Assembly (NCBI GenBank): GCA_964369315.1
Contig: CAYJEJ010000007.1
Coordinates: 1-42,911, forward strand
Length of the DNA: 42,911 nucleotides
Source of the DNA: CAYJEJ01 sp964369315
Lineage (GTDB): Bacteria > Pseudomonadota > Alphaproteobacteria > UBA3830 > JAIRWN01
Direction of reading: 5' to 3'
The notes beneath the pieces were generated by a model. That model was not told the DNA's origin and did not search any database. It saw only the letters and a program-made list of their open reading frames with translations. Every line of letters begins with the position of its first letter. The first letter of the stretch is position 1. The position numbers and the translations under genes are program-made. This document shows positions 1-8,563 of the stretch, piece after piece.

Positions 1-187
1 AATTAATAGACTTTATATCACCTTCTAAAAAATTATATCGATTTTCCGGCAGATAAAACAAGCTGCAATAACGCTGTGTAGAAAGATTATCTACAAGCAA
101 AAATTGTTTATCCGAAAAAGAATCTGCTAAAACACGTATCAAATTGGAACCGATATGACCGAGAGCACCTGTGATTAAAATTTTCAT
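1..187 (-). CDS. NAD-dependent epimerase/dehydratase (SDR), N-terminal part only
   Basis: The first 62 residues of an extended short-chain dehydrogenase/reductase are visible; the rest runs off the left edge. The start MKILITGALGHIGSNLIRVL carries the Rossmann GxxGxxG dinucleotide-binding motif. A following LLVDNLST is the usual second strand with the acidic residue that holds the NAD(P) ribose. Such enzymes epimerise or dehydrate nucleotide sugars in the cytoplasm. The ATG overlaps the stop of the upstream ketoisomerase-like gene by one base (TAATG), so the two are translationally coupled in one sugar operon. The active-site YxxxK lies outside the window, so the substrate cannot be judged. 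Confidence 0.85.
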   Translation of the reverse strand, partial: MKILITGALGHIGSNLIRVLADSFSDKQFLLVDNLSTQRYCSLFYLPENRYNFLEGDIKSIN

Positions 188-618
188 TATTTAATACCTC
201 GAAAAGCTAAAAAACTGTCATAATCTCTTATGTAATCACTTTCATTATAGGGTTGATCTGTTAAAACCATGAGAGTTGTACCAACATCATACTCTTGTTC
301 TGCCCAAATAGTTGGAGGGATGAGAAGTCCTTGGTCAGGTTCTATTAAGGTATGGGCTTTTTTATTAGTACCATCATCACACGTTACAACACATCTACCA
401 TTTAAAACAACCAGAAGTTGTGAGCACTCTTTATGTGCATGGCGACCACGAATCCCCCCATCTCTAGACTTCACAATAAAAACTCTGGCAAATGAAAATG
501 GAACCTCTTTATTGCTTTCATAAATAATAAGGTCTGCGTCTCGAGAATTTCTTAGAGNNNNNNNNNNNNNNNNNNNNNNNNNTATTTTTACAAAAAACAA
601 ATCACTAATTAAAAACAT
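187..618 (-). CDS. FdtA/QdtA-like sugar 3,4-ketoisomerase (WxcM-type cupin), with an assembly gap
   Basis: This is a single-domain cupin of about 143 residues, the usual length of the dTDP-4-keto-6-deoxyglucose 3,4-ketoisomerases FdtA and QdtA. Family landmarks are RVFIV, the RGRHAHKE histidine pair, QLLVVLNG, GLLIPPTIW and the end YNESDYIRDYDSFL. Such enzymes make the 3-keto sugar that a DegT aminotransferase turns into dTDP-Fuc3NAc or dTDP-Qui3NAc precursors; a suitable aminotransferase lies at 3173-4270. Two cautions apply. The usual WHE is WAE here, so one active-site-region histidine is missing. A run of 25 N (558-582) removes about eight residues near the N-terminus, so the frame across it is assumed. 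The ATG at 618 lies inside the end of the upstream methyltransferase gene. Confidence 0.75.
   Translation of the reverse strand: MFLISDLFFVKIXXXXXXXXXLRNSRDADLIIYESNKEVPFSFARVFIVKSRDGGIRGRHAHKECSQLLVVLNGRCVVTCDDGTNKKAHTLIEPDQGLLIPPTIWAEQEYDVGTTLMVLTDQPYNESDYIRDYDSFLAFRGIK
558..582. other. Assembly gap of 25 N inside the ketoisomerase-like gene
   Basis: Twenty-five unknown bases interrupt the cupin gene about 40 bases after its start. The flanks read in one frame if the stated length is right modulo three. It is one of only two gaps in the window, and both lie in the glycan locus. Confidence 0.95.
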
Positions 619-1484
619 TTTTTACAAACAGAGCTTGATAATAATGAGACCAAGGATAGGTCTCTCCTTGTTTACGAATATCCCAACCTTTACTTGGAGA
701 AAAGACTTCAAGAAACCTATTTCTTGCACATAAAATCTCATTCTCACAAAAAATATTTATCTTTTGTGTTAACACTACCGAATTAAGGGCTAATCGAACT
801 GATTTATTTAAATCCCATCCAAATAAATTAGGGTCAAACTTAGCTATGGTATTCTTACAATAGAAACTATCGCAATAGCTGTCTATATAGTTCAAGTATC
901 TTTTTACTGATGGTTCCGTCATTTCTTGCATAGAATCTATATTAATAGCCATATCAAATTTATCCTCATAGCTAAATTTATTAAATTCAATAAAATTCAA
1001 TTTTTTATAATTCTTAAAACTGCAAACTTCCCTCAAATATTTTCGAGATAAATTCAACATATCTGGCAAATCAACTATAGTATATTCTTTAACATTATCA
1101 AACAAAGATAATATTGTATTAGCCGAACGACCGTACCCCGCACCTATTTCAAGAATTTTTTTCGCACCCAATAACTCCTTCTTTATAAACAAAACTTCCT
1201 CTAGTGCACAAAGATAATCCAAATCAATATCAAATCCACAATATTTTATAGATTGCCCCCCCCCCTAGAGAATGTTTTACCCCATCCAGAAGACTTAAAT
1301 CCGATTTATTAAATCTTTTTGTCATGTTGTAAATAATATTCTTTAAAAAAAACAATCCATGAGTTCTATAATTATATAAAGAGATTTTGTCATTGAATCC
1401 ATTATCCTTAAAGCCTGATATTCCTACAGCACCAAAATCCTTTTCAGATATAATCTGATCCCACATATTCAAATCATCTATCAT
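605..1484 (-). CDS. Putative sugar O-methyltransferase, out of frame at a G10 tract (phase-variable candidate)
   Basis: Two reading frames make one gene. The first frame runs from ATG at 1484 and stops soon after the G10 tract. The second runs to the stop at 605 and holds the SAM-binding motif ILEIGAGYGRSA, then YTIVDLP and NLSRKYL, typical of TIGR04371-type putative sugar O-methyltransferases. Removing one G from the tract at 1256-1265 fuses the frames through HSLGGGQSIKYCG into a 292-residue protein, because 880 minus 1 bases is exactly 293 codons. As sequenced the product would end near residue 84. It would methylate a hydroxyl of a surface sugar. It overlaps the upstream SDR gene by 11 bases. 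Alternatives are a fixed mutation or a sequencing error. Confidence 0.8.
1256..1265 (-). repeat. Poly-G tract, G10 on the coding strand (OFF state)
   Basis: Ten G on the minus strand lie inside the sugar O-methyltransferase gene, upstream of its SAM-binding motif. G9 or G12 gives the full-length frame; G10 leads to an early stop. Mononucleotide tracts of this length are prone to slipped-strand mispairing. Confidence 0.9.
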
Positions 1485-2388
1485 TTATTTTATCACCAAC
1501 AAATTTTTTCAAATCACTATAAAGGCTACTCTTATGATCAAAAGGCACAAGACTGTCCATAATATCTGTACGAACATCGATAACCTCTGGTATAGAGTTA
1601 TAACCAGTATAAATAATATTTGCACTTGACCTAGGAATCAACTGCTCCATAGTAGCAACCACTTCCGTAAAACTACAATTGAAAGAAGAGCTTAAGTTAA
1701 AAACCAAATCTTTATAAGGTTTGTTAAACAACAACTTTAATATAATATCCCCAAAATGGTCAACCATCATATAAGGTCTTGAAAAATTCACGGATGGCAA
1801 TGATATCGTACCACCTGTTAGTAATTTATCGAATAAAACCGAAAATAATTTTGTTTTATGCTCATTTTTACCAAAGAAATGACCTATCCTAGGCCAAATT
1901 ATTTTTGTATCCTTATAACAATCATCTCTCATTTTTTTTAACATACTGTGTAAAAACAATTTACTTTGCCCATATATACTCGACGAGTTTATCTCTGTGA
2001 ATTTTTCATCCAGAATATCAGCTTCTGCAGTATATTCTGCCAGAGTTCCAGCTGAAAGAAAAAACTCCCCTCCATTTTTACAAAATGTATCAAATAATTT
2101 TAAAGAAGCCGAAACCCAATCAAAGTTTTTCATAGAATCCCAAAACAATTTGGGGGTTACGTCCCATGCTAAGTGAACCAAATGAGACGGTTTGAAGTCT
2201 TGCAAAGTCATATTTACTTTATCTTCATCAAAAAGATTACATTTGACAACATTCATACCTTTAAAAACATGACTACCATTAACCTCATTAGAGATAAACA
2301 TGACATCAAAATCATCATAACAAGAAAAGACTGAAGAGACTAAACTCTGACCAAAAAATCCTGACCCTCCTGTTACTAACAATCTCAT
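1474..2388 (-). CDS. NAD-dependent epimerase/dehydratase (SDR), complete
   Basis: A 304-residue extended SDR protein acting on nucleotide sugars in the cytoplasm. The N-terminal TGGSGFFG (residues 6-13) is the Rossmann glycine motif. S112 (in LSAGT), Y139 and K143 (IYGQSK) form the catalytic triad. WPRIGHFFG and SRPYMMVDHFGD fit the substrate-binding half of the family. The reaction cannot be assigned: 4,6-dehydratase, epimerase and 4-reductase activities share this layout. Its ATG overlaps the stop of the upstream TIGR04325-like gene (ATGA), and its end overlaps the next methyltransferase gene by 11 bases, so it sits in a tightly coupled operon. Confidence 0.88.
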   Translation of the reverse strand: MRLLVTGGSGFFGQSLVSSVFSCYDDFDVMFISNEVNGSHVFKGMNVVKCNLFDEDKVNMTLQDFKPSHLVHLAWDVTPKLFWDSMKNFDWVSASLKLFDTFCKNGGEFFLSAGTLAEYTAEADILDEKFTEINSSSIYGQSKLFLHSMLKKMRDDCYKDTKIIWPRIGHFFGKNEHKTKLFSVLFDKLLTGGTISLPSVNFSRPYMMVDHFGDIILKLLFNKPYKDLVFNLSSSFNCSFTEVVATMEQLIPRSSANIIYTGYNSIPEVIDVRTDIMDSLVPFDHKSSLYSDLKKFVGDKINDR

Positions 2389-3159
2389 ACTTTTTTAAAA
2401 ATCAAATTACTCGCTCTATCAATCCTATATTCTTTTGGCAAACCATTGTTTGGGAACACATCAGTTTGATTCAAGATTTTACTAATAAATTTTGATTTGT
2501 ATAACATTTCAAAGCCCAAATTATGGCAATAATCTATAACCTCTTTTAAATTAAAAAAACGACAAGGCACTCTTTTTCCATAAAATTTCTGATGACTAAC
2601 AAAAGTTGGAACATCACCTGTTAATAAATCCGAAAACACAAAATATTTTGGTTTAAACTTCTCATTAATGTTTGAAAGCAACCCTTCCCAATTATCTATA
2701 TATTGTAATGTACTTCCAATATGACACACATCCATCAAACCATCCACCTTTTTCAAATCGTCATAATAATACAAATTCTCGAAACCCTCAAATTCTGTTG
2801 GTTTGTTCTGAATAACAATATTATTATCCACGATATGATATCCTACCCCCCCCGCAACAGGGATTTTTGNNNNNNNNNNATATTAACTCTAGGTAATTTA
2901 GCCCCATACCGCCACCGAAATCTAATATCTCTAATCTATCAAAAAACGCAAGTAATGTGGCAATAAAAATTGACAGTGTATATTCTTTATCACAAAAATC
3001 CTGTGTTTTATACCTACTCAAGTATTCTAATGATTTTGACTTTTGCTTCTCTATCCATATGTCGCTCTCAAAAGCATCTAAATCGCCCTGAGCGTCCGCA
3101 AAATCATCAAAAACCCCTTCCCATACAGAAAATGCAAGTTGATTATTATCTGTTTCCAT
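2385..3159 (-). CDS. TIGR04325-family methyltransferase, interrupted by a gap beside a G8 tract
   Basis: The N-terminal half contains SVWEGVFDDF and ILDFGGGMGLNYL (residues 78-90), the SAM site of TIGR04325-family putative methyltransferases. The C-terminal half contains YHIVDNN, GSTLQYIDNW, GKRVPCRFFNL and GFEMLYKSKF, which match later parts of the same family. The halves are separated by ten N (2870-2879) and by G8 at 2846-2853, and they appear in different frames when the N run is taken as ten bases. Known bases total 765, exactly 255 codons, so a true gap that is a multiple of three would leave the gene intact with G8. The probable role is methylating a surface sugar. It begins 14 bases after the aminotransferase stop. 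Confidence 0.78.
2846..2853 (-). repeat. Poly-G tract, G8 on the coding strand
   Basis: Eight G on the minus strand inside the TIGR04325-like methyltransferase gene, 16 bases from an N gap. In the frame of the C-terminal half it reads as Ala-Gly-Gly-Val. Its ON or OFF state cannot be judged because the gap length is not certain. Confidence 0.85.
2870..2879. other. Assembly gap of 10 N inside a methyltransferase gene
   Basis: Ten unknown bases split the TIGR04325-like gene just after its SAM-binding motif. The two halves would join in frame if the real missing length were a multiple of three. Confidence 0.95.
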
Positions 3160-3172
3160 TTAGAAAATGCCC

Positions 3173-4270
3173 CTAATGACTAAATATATTTTCAAACCTT
3201 ATAGATTTAATGTCTAGCTGTGGATAAATAGGTATACTTAAAATATTTTTAACTAAACCATTAGTAATTTTTAAACCACTATCGCCAATTTTAATTTTAT
3301 CTAAATATCCAGTTTGTTTGTGTATAGGAACACTGTAATGTATTCCAACATCAATACCATTTGATAAAAATTTTTCCTTTAATTCATCCCTGTTATCAGA
3401 ACGTACAACATACAAATGATAAACATGCTCACACCCATCTCTCTCCTTTGGTATACAGATGGGTTTATATCTCAGCAGTTCATTATATTGACGGGCAATA
3501 TTGCGACGACGTTTATTATCGTCATCGAGATATTTTAATTTTACTCTTAGAACGGCTGCTTGAATTTCATCTAACCTAGAAACAACTCCTACTTGATGGC
3601 TGATACGATTGCAATCCCAACCATATTGACGTATACACCTCAAACGGTCATTTACATGTTGATTATTTGTTATAACAGCACCTCCATCGCCAAGTGCCCC
3701 AAGGTTTTTTGTAGGATAAAAACTAAAACACCCTGCATCACCAATGGTTCCAACCTTTAAGCCTTTATAAACCGCACCATGTGCTTGGGCACAATCTTCA
3801 ATAATGACCAAGTTGTGCAACCTAGCAATATTAACAATAGGGTTCATATCACATGGCTGACCATATAAATGAACTGGGATTATAGCCCTAGTTTTTTCGG
3901 TAATAGCTTTTTGAATTTTCAGAGGATCTATAGTGTAATAATCTTCTTCCACATCAACTAATACTGGCGTAGCCCCCGTCATTATAATTGCAGCAACTGT
4001 AGCCAAAGCCGAATGAGAAACTGTTATAACTTCATCACCATAACCAATGCCAAAAGCTTTCAAAGATAATGCTATAGCATCGGTTCCACTGCCAACACCC
4101 ACACAACTTGACACCCCATGATAAGCTGCGAACTCTTTTTCAAAAGCATCAACCTCAGGACCTAAGATATAAGGTCCATAGTCACAAACTCTTTTAATAG
4201 CCTCTAATATTTCAGAGCGGTGCTCAGCAAATTGAGCCTGTGGGTTGGCACAATAAATTTTAGAAAGCAT
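3173..4270 (-). CDS. DegT/DnrJ/EryC1/StrS sugar aminotransferase (FdtB/QdtB-like)
   Basis: A 365-residue PLP-dependent aminotransferase of nucleotide keto-sugars. GSGTDAIALSL (residues 60-70) binds the PLP phosphate, IIEDCAQAHGA supplies D159, and FYPTKNLGALGDGG supplies the Schiff-base lysine K188. The closing HYSVPIHKQTGYLD is typical of the family. With the FdtA-like ketoisomerase downstream it would make a 3-amino-3,6-dideoxyhexose, by analogy with FdtA/FdtB and QdtA/QdtB. No N- or C-acyltransferase to finish an N-acetylated sugar was seen in the window. Its start is three bases after the stop of the C-methyltransferase-like gene, so the genes are co-transcribed. Confidence 0.9.
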   Translation of the reverse strand: MLSKIYCANPQAQFAEHRSEILEAIKRVCDYGPYILGPEVDAFEKEFAAYHGVSSCVGVGSGTDAIALSLKAFGIGYGDEVITVSHSALATVAAIIMTGATPVLVDVEEDYYTIDPLKIQKAITEKTRAIIPVHLYGQPCDMNPIVNIARLHNLVIIEDCAQAHGAVYKGLKVGTIGDAGCFSFYPTKNLGALGDGGAVITNNQHVNDRLRCIRQYGWDCNRISHQVGVVSRLDEIQAAVLRVKLKYLDDDNKRRRNIARQYNELLRYKPICIPKERDGCEHVYHLYVVRSDNRDELKEKFLSNGIDVGIHYSVPIHKQTGYLDKIKIGDSGLKITNGLVKNILSIPIYPQLDIKSIRFENIFSH

Positions 4271-4273
4271 TCT

Positions 4274-5482
4274 TCAACTGACCTTTGTTTCAATTATACC
4301 TACTTCCGGCACAAAAAGGATCCACTTACCTCCTCTTGCAATAAAATCTTTTTCTTTGTGAAAAATTTCTTTCGAATGATTCCAAGCAAATAGAACAGCA
4401 TAATCAGGTCGGTCATTCTCAAAATCAATATAAGGTTTTATCGGTATGTGCATCCCAGGGCTGTATTTCCCTTGTTTTATAGGAGTAGTGTCATATATAC
4501 ATTCAATTAAATCTGACCCTATACCGCAATAATTTAAAACTGTTGTACTTTTCGAAGTAGCAGCATACCCAACAACTTTTTTACCATCTTTTTTCAAATT
4601 TTTTAATAATTCAACCAAATTAAGCTTGCTGTTTTTACATTTTTCAGAAAAATCCAAATAAGTCTCATATTTATCTAGCCCCAAAGCTAGTTCAAAATCA
4701 ATCTGCCTATTTACTGATTCATTTATGTTTTTAACACCATTTTTGCACAAATAATAACGCATTGAACCCCCATGGGTCTCTTGAGGTTCAACATGAAAAA
4801 GAGTAAAGCCAAAACGAGCAAACAAATTCATTACAGACAAAACACTAAATATGTAGACATGCTCATCATATATTTGATCATAGGAGGTTTTATTTATAAC
4901 ATCCCCCATATATGGTTCCTCAAAAATTAATACGCCATCCTCTTTTAAAAGAGAAAAAGCTCCCTGAGCAACTGATGATAAATCTTTTATATGACACATG
5001 ACATTGGCTGCACAAAGCACATCGGCCTGACCATAATGTTTTTTTATCTCTAGTGCTAACGAATTTGAAAAAAAATTCGAAATAACATTTATCCCCTTTT
5101 TTTTCGCAACATTTGCAACATTTAAAGATGGCTCAACACCCAAATGCTTCACTCCACGATTAGCAATGTTCTGTAGCATTATTCCATCATTACAACCCAA
5201 TTCGACTAAAAATGCATCAGATTTATTAAACAAAAAATCCTTAAAGTAATCCTCTGCCATTAAACGAAAATGTTCTTGCATTAACTTAGAAGTACCTGAA
5301 AAAAAAGCATATTTTTCATTAAACATCTTACTCGGATTTGGTTGCTCAACCAAACTGATTAGCTTTGATTCACTATCAAACTGTAATGCTAATTCAAAAA
5401 AATATTCATTCAAAAATTCTTCTTTTTCTAAAAAACCATTGGCTAACGGCATTTTTCCAAAAGACATCACTTGTTGTATCAT
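4274..5482 (-). CDS. Sugar C-methyltransferase-like protein (NovU/TylC3 type) without the zinc cysteines
   Basis: A 402-residue protein with the layout of NDP-hexose C-methyltransferases. It has an N-terminal segment with MPLANGF and FFSGTSKLMQEHF, a SAM fold with FLVELGCNDGI (about residues 92-101), and a C-terminal domain with VVGYAATSKSTTVLNYCGI and SPGMHIPI. The family normally opens with a zinc-binding domain holding four cysteines. Here the protein starts directly at the position after the first pair, and the second pair (before LVEQP) is also missing. The start is supported by GAGGG just upstream, with an in-frame stop before it. It may therefore be a zinc-free variant rather than a truncation. 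It sits between the NoeA-like gene and the aminotransferase. Confidence 0.85.
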   Translation of the reverse strand: MIQQVMSFGKMPLANGFLEKEEFLNEYFFELALQFDSESKLISLVEQPNPSKMFNEKYAFFSGTSKLMQEHFRLMAEDYFKDFLFNKSDAFLVELGCNDGIMLQNIANRGVKHLGVEPSLNVANVAKKKGINVISNFFSNSLALEIKKHYGQADVLCAANVMCHIKDLSSVAQGAFSLLKEDGVLIFEEPYMGDVINKTSYDQIYDEHVYIFSVLSVMNLFARFGFTLFHVEPQETHGGSMRYYLCKNGVKNINESVNRQIDFELALGLDKYETYLDFSEKCKNSKLNLVELLKNLKKDGKKVVGYAATSKSTTVLNYCGIGSDLIECIYDTTPIKQGKYSPGMHIPIKPYIDFENDRPDYAVLFAWNHSKEIFHKEKDFIARGGKWILFVPEVGIIETKVS

Positions 5483-5496
5483 TTTCCCTCTTTTAA

Positions 5497-6882
5497 TTAA
5501 GTTTCAATAGAATCAAGCCAACACAACCTTCTGTAACCAGAATTAATCTTTTCAATTTTTCTTATCACAAAATACTTGTTTAGTATCGTCTCAAATGTAT
5601 CCCATTTATAATTCAAAAATATATCTTCTCTATTCTTTAGCAAAAAGCTTACCATCGGATCATCTTTCTCCACCCATTCCAGAACACCTCTAGGTGCTAG
5701 CTTAGATAAAAATTTAACAAACATCTCTAATGGCACGTTCTTAGCTATGCAGATATGATGAATTAATGCCAAGGCTAAAAAGCCATCTGGTTTCATCCTC
5801 CTAAAAATCGATGACCTCTCTTTTAAATCCCAACCGATATCTCCGCTTGGATTCATTAAATCTAAAACAACTGGTGTCACATTTTTCTTTTGATTTAACT
5901 TCAACTTATTATATACATCATCTATACAATCAGTATCAAAATCAGAAGAAATCACATTTAAATGCTCAGGTAATAAAAATGAATAATGTCCCGTATTACA
6001 ACCTAAATCGATAATCGTGCTAGCCTTAGGAAAATCTAAAGCAAAATCCTTTATAAAACCCTCCTTCAATTTCTCATCATTACTGGCATAAGTGTTCGAA
6101 ACATCATAACCTATCCACACAGAATTATTTGATTTATTTTCAAGCCTATTAATTACACTTATTAAGTCATTCAACATTCTTAAAAGCGATTTCTTCGGAA
6201 AAAGAAATTCTCCCTTCAATTTAGAAGATGCTATCCCCTTATTTTTAGTCAACATCGCATTCAAAAACAAGTGTTTTAAAACCCCTGGCTTAAATATATC
6301 TCTAAAGTTAAATATCTTCTCCATTAACGATACTTTTATTCCAGAAAGTTTTCCCCTAAATATATCTTGAAAATTCAACCCCTTATATGACTTTAAAAAT
6401 AATGGGTATAAAAACTCTTCACAAAATTGACCGTAACCATCCCAAGTTTGACCATCTTTATATGAACCTATTGATAAAATATCGAAAAAGCACATCTTCC
6501 CATTATAAAAAGAAAAATTAGTTGCTGTACCATCTTTCAATATATATCCATTTTCGATTGCTTCTATCAAAATCTCTAAAGTAGTAATAGCACCTTCTTT
6601 AAGCATACCAAACGACCATTCATACGGATAATTTATAAATGGAATCTTCTCATGATGTAAAACAAAATCAGCTGAAACGTTAAAATCATTCGACTTCAAG
6701 GAAGTCCTGATAACCTTTCCCTCTGAAACAAATTTCTTTAAAAAATCTTCTTCCAAGAGCTTCTTGATAATTCCCAAAGAATCTTTGGATATCGTCCTAT
6801 AAACCTCTCCATCACAAAAAAATACCGAACCACTCGGATCCCTATAGGAACCTAAGTCCCAATTCGTACAAACACTACTCAT
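5497..6882 (-). CDS. Two-domain NoeA-like class I SAM methyltransferase
   Basis: A 461-residue protein. The N-terminal half has LKDGTATNFSF, CFFDILSIG and TWDGYGQFCEEFLYPL (about residues 115-160), the pattern of the domain found ahead of the methyltransferase in NoeA-like nodulation proteins. The C-terminal half is a class I SAM fold with TIIDLGCNTGHYSFLL (about residue 288 onward), ISSDFD and a late LALALIHHI. It likely methylates a glycan or a glycan-linked group, but the substrate is unknown. Its ATG overlaps the stop of the upstream 57-residue protein gene (ATGA). All reading is in frame, with no homopolymer defect. Confidence 0.75.
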   Translation of the reverse strand: MSSVCTNWDLGSYRDPSGSVFFCDGEVYRTISKDSLGIIKKLLEEDFLKKFVSEGKVIRTSLKSNDFNVSADFVLHHEKIPFINYPYEWSFGMLKEGAITTLEILIEAIENGYILKDGTATNFSFYNGKMCFFDILSIGSYKDGQTWDGYGQFCEEFLYPLFLKSYKGLNFQDIFRGKLSGIKVSLMEKIFNFRDIFKPGVLKHLFLNAMLTKNKGIASSKLKGEFLFPKKSLLRMLNDLISVINRLENKSNNSVWIGYDVSNTYASNDEKLKEGFIKDFALDFPKASTIIDLGCNTGHYSFLLPEHLNVISSDFDTDCIDDVYNKLKLNQKKNVTPVVLDLMNPSGDIGWDLKERSSIFRRMKPDGFLALALIHHICIAKNVPLEMFVKFLSKLAPRGVLEWVEKDDPMVSFLLKNREDIFLNYKWDTFETILNKYFVIRKIEKINSGYRRLCWLDSIET

Positions 6883-7052
6883 CTCTTCCTGCTAAAAATA
6901 TTTTTTATCCTTGCCCAATATATCTTTATTATTGCGATAATACCAGCTAAACCACCAAAAATTAACTGCAATAACATATTAGCCGAACCACCATCTAAAT
7001 ACGCTTCAGAACTAGTCGGAAACAAAAATAATAAAAAAATCAATAAATACAT
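6879..7052 (-). CDS. Small membrane protein of 57 residues
   Basis: A short open frame from ATG at 7052, with GGAG upstream. It has an N-terminal hydrophobic, signal-like stretch (MYLLIFLLFLF), then AYLDGGSANMLLQLIFGG, a second hydrophobic stretch (LAGIIAIIKIYW) and a basic end (RIKNIFSRKR). From memory, small proteins with a YLDPGxGSxLLQ-type motif and this layout recur in proteobacterial glycan loci beside sulfatase-like and methyltransferase genes. The overlap with the next gene (ATGA) and the 16-base gap to the sulfatase-like gene support real coding. Function unknown; it may assist or anchor the neighbouring membrane enzyme. Confidence 0.7.
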   Translation of the reverse strand: MYLLIFLLFLFPTSSEAYLDGGSANMLLQLIFGGLAGIIAIIKIYWARIKNIFSRKR

Positions 7053-7068
7053 CCGTCAAACTCCATAC

Positions 7069-8550
7069 TTAATTAACATAACGAGAAATATCTAACTCCC
7101 TATAACCATTAACACCCTCTGGTATCAAATAATGCTGCTCATCTTTCAACAACTCAGGCTCTTCATTACAAAGATATGCAAATATATATCTAAACGTATT
7201 AACTAATGAAAAATCACCCTCAAAATATTCCTTAGCTTCTCTATGTCTAAAACCTTCATATTCTGGTAAATATATAGCACTAAAACAATAAAAATTACAC
7301 CTAAATTCTAACTTCTTTTGATCTAATAAATTTGAATCCTCTTTTTCGATATTTATATCTTTACAAAAAACAGAGTTATATCCATGATCCGACTGAATAA
7401 TTATTATAGCACCTGGATCCTTATCTCTTATGTATTTTGCTAACTCAAGTAACGGTTCATTAAAAACGATAATTGTGGTCACACCTCTTTTTGGAGTAAG
7501 ATCATTGGCTCCTATGAATCGAAAAAATGGTCTAAAAATACCTGTCTCATCGTAAGCAGCATCATGAACTTGTGCGAAATGAACAAAAACAAACTTAGGG
7601 TCTAATTCCGAGTTATCAACAATCCCTTTAACCATTGCAGGTTGCACATAACTATGACAAACGTCAAAAACTCTTAAAATACTACCTGAAAAAAAGCTTG
7701 TAAAAACATATAAAAAATTATTCTTTATAGTTAAATCAGCGTTTCTCCCATTAGAGCCTTCTACCCAATGTGCTGGTACATTTATTATTTTGTAATTTTC
7801 AATTTTAAACTTTTTCCATACCGCACTACACCCACCATAAACCTTTGATAAAGAACTTCTAACATTAGAAATATCTCTATGATAATTCATGTTCATGGTT
7901 GAAGCGACTGAACCAATTGTAAAATGATAATTAGATCTAGAACCAGAACTGACTGCAAATCCTAACTCTTCAAGACGAAATATAAAATCACTATTATCAA
8001 ACCCACATAATTCTTTAAGAGAATCTCTTCTGGGGTAAGCATCTACTAGTAAATAATACACATTTGGCTTTCTTTGAAATTTGTTCGGCTTTATATTGTG
8101 AATATCATAAGAATAATCAACTCCATCGACCAAAATTTTTCTAAAGTTCAAAGCAAAATCTAAGGATGATACCAAAAATATTGTTATAATAAAAATCTTT
8201 GCTCCTTTTTGTAAAAATAAATTCGAAGAAAATTTTAAGGATAAAACAATTGATAAAATTGAAAATATCAAATAGATATAACTGCTTTTGAAACCTGTGT
8301 TATTAAATCGTCCTAAAAAATCAACAAATACTCCATAAAAAAAGAACCATAGGACACTAACAAATAAAAACAACAAATAATCATTTATTGATTTTTTAAA
8401 AATTTTAACAACGACAATCCACAGGACACCCGAGACGAACATTAGGGAAAAACCTAAAGAACAAATTGCCTCGATACCCATACAAGAGGATAAATTGACA
8501 TTTAAAAAATTAAGAAAAGACCAAGAAAAAATTAATAGAATATATATCAT
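7069..8550 (-). CDS. Membrane-anchored alkaline-phosphatase-superfamily (sulfatase-like) protein
   Basis: The N-terminal 160 or so residues hold several membrane segments. The C-terminal part is an alkaline-phosphatase-superfamily hydrolase or transferase: VYYLLVDAYPR (first metal aspartate, near residue 162), SNYHFTIGSVASTMN, FVHFAQVHDA and IIQSDHGYNS (metal Asp-His, near residue 385). Relatives include LPS phosphoethanolamine transferases and lipoteichoic-acid synthase-like enzymes, so it may add or remove a charged group on a surface glycan outside the inner membrane. I chose ATG at 8550 because GAGGG lies seven bases upstream; an earlier start at 8604 would overlap the preceding gene. Confidence 0.75.
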   Translation of the reverse strand: MIYILLIFSWSFLNFLNVNLSSCMGIEAICSLGFSLMFVSGVLWIVVVKIFKKSINDYLLFLFVSVLWFFFYGVFVDFLGRFNNTGFKSSYIYLIFSILSIVLSLKFSSNLFLQKGAKIFIITIFLVSSLDFALNFRKILVDGVDYSYDIHNIKPNKFQRKPNVYYLLVDAYPRRDSLKELCGFDNSDFIFRLEELGFAVSSGSRSNYHFTIGSVASTMNMNYHRDISNVRSSLSKVYGGCSAVWKKFKIENYKIINVPAHWVEGSNGRNADLTIKNNFLYVFTSFFSGSILRVFDVCHSYVQPAMVKGIVDNSELDPKFVFVHFAQVHDAAYDETGIFRPFFRFIGANDLTPKRGVTTIIVFNEPLLELAKYIRDKDPGAIIIIQSDHGYNSVFCKDINIEKEDSNLLDQKKLEFRCNFYCFSAIYLPEYEGFRHREAKEYFEGDFSLVNTFRYIFAYLCNEEPELLKDEQHYLIPEGVNGYRELDISRYVN

Positions 8551-8563
8551 AAAAAAACCCTCA

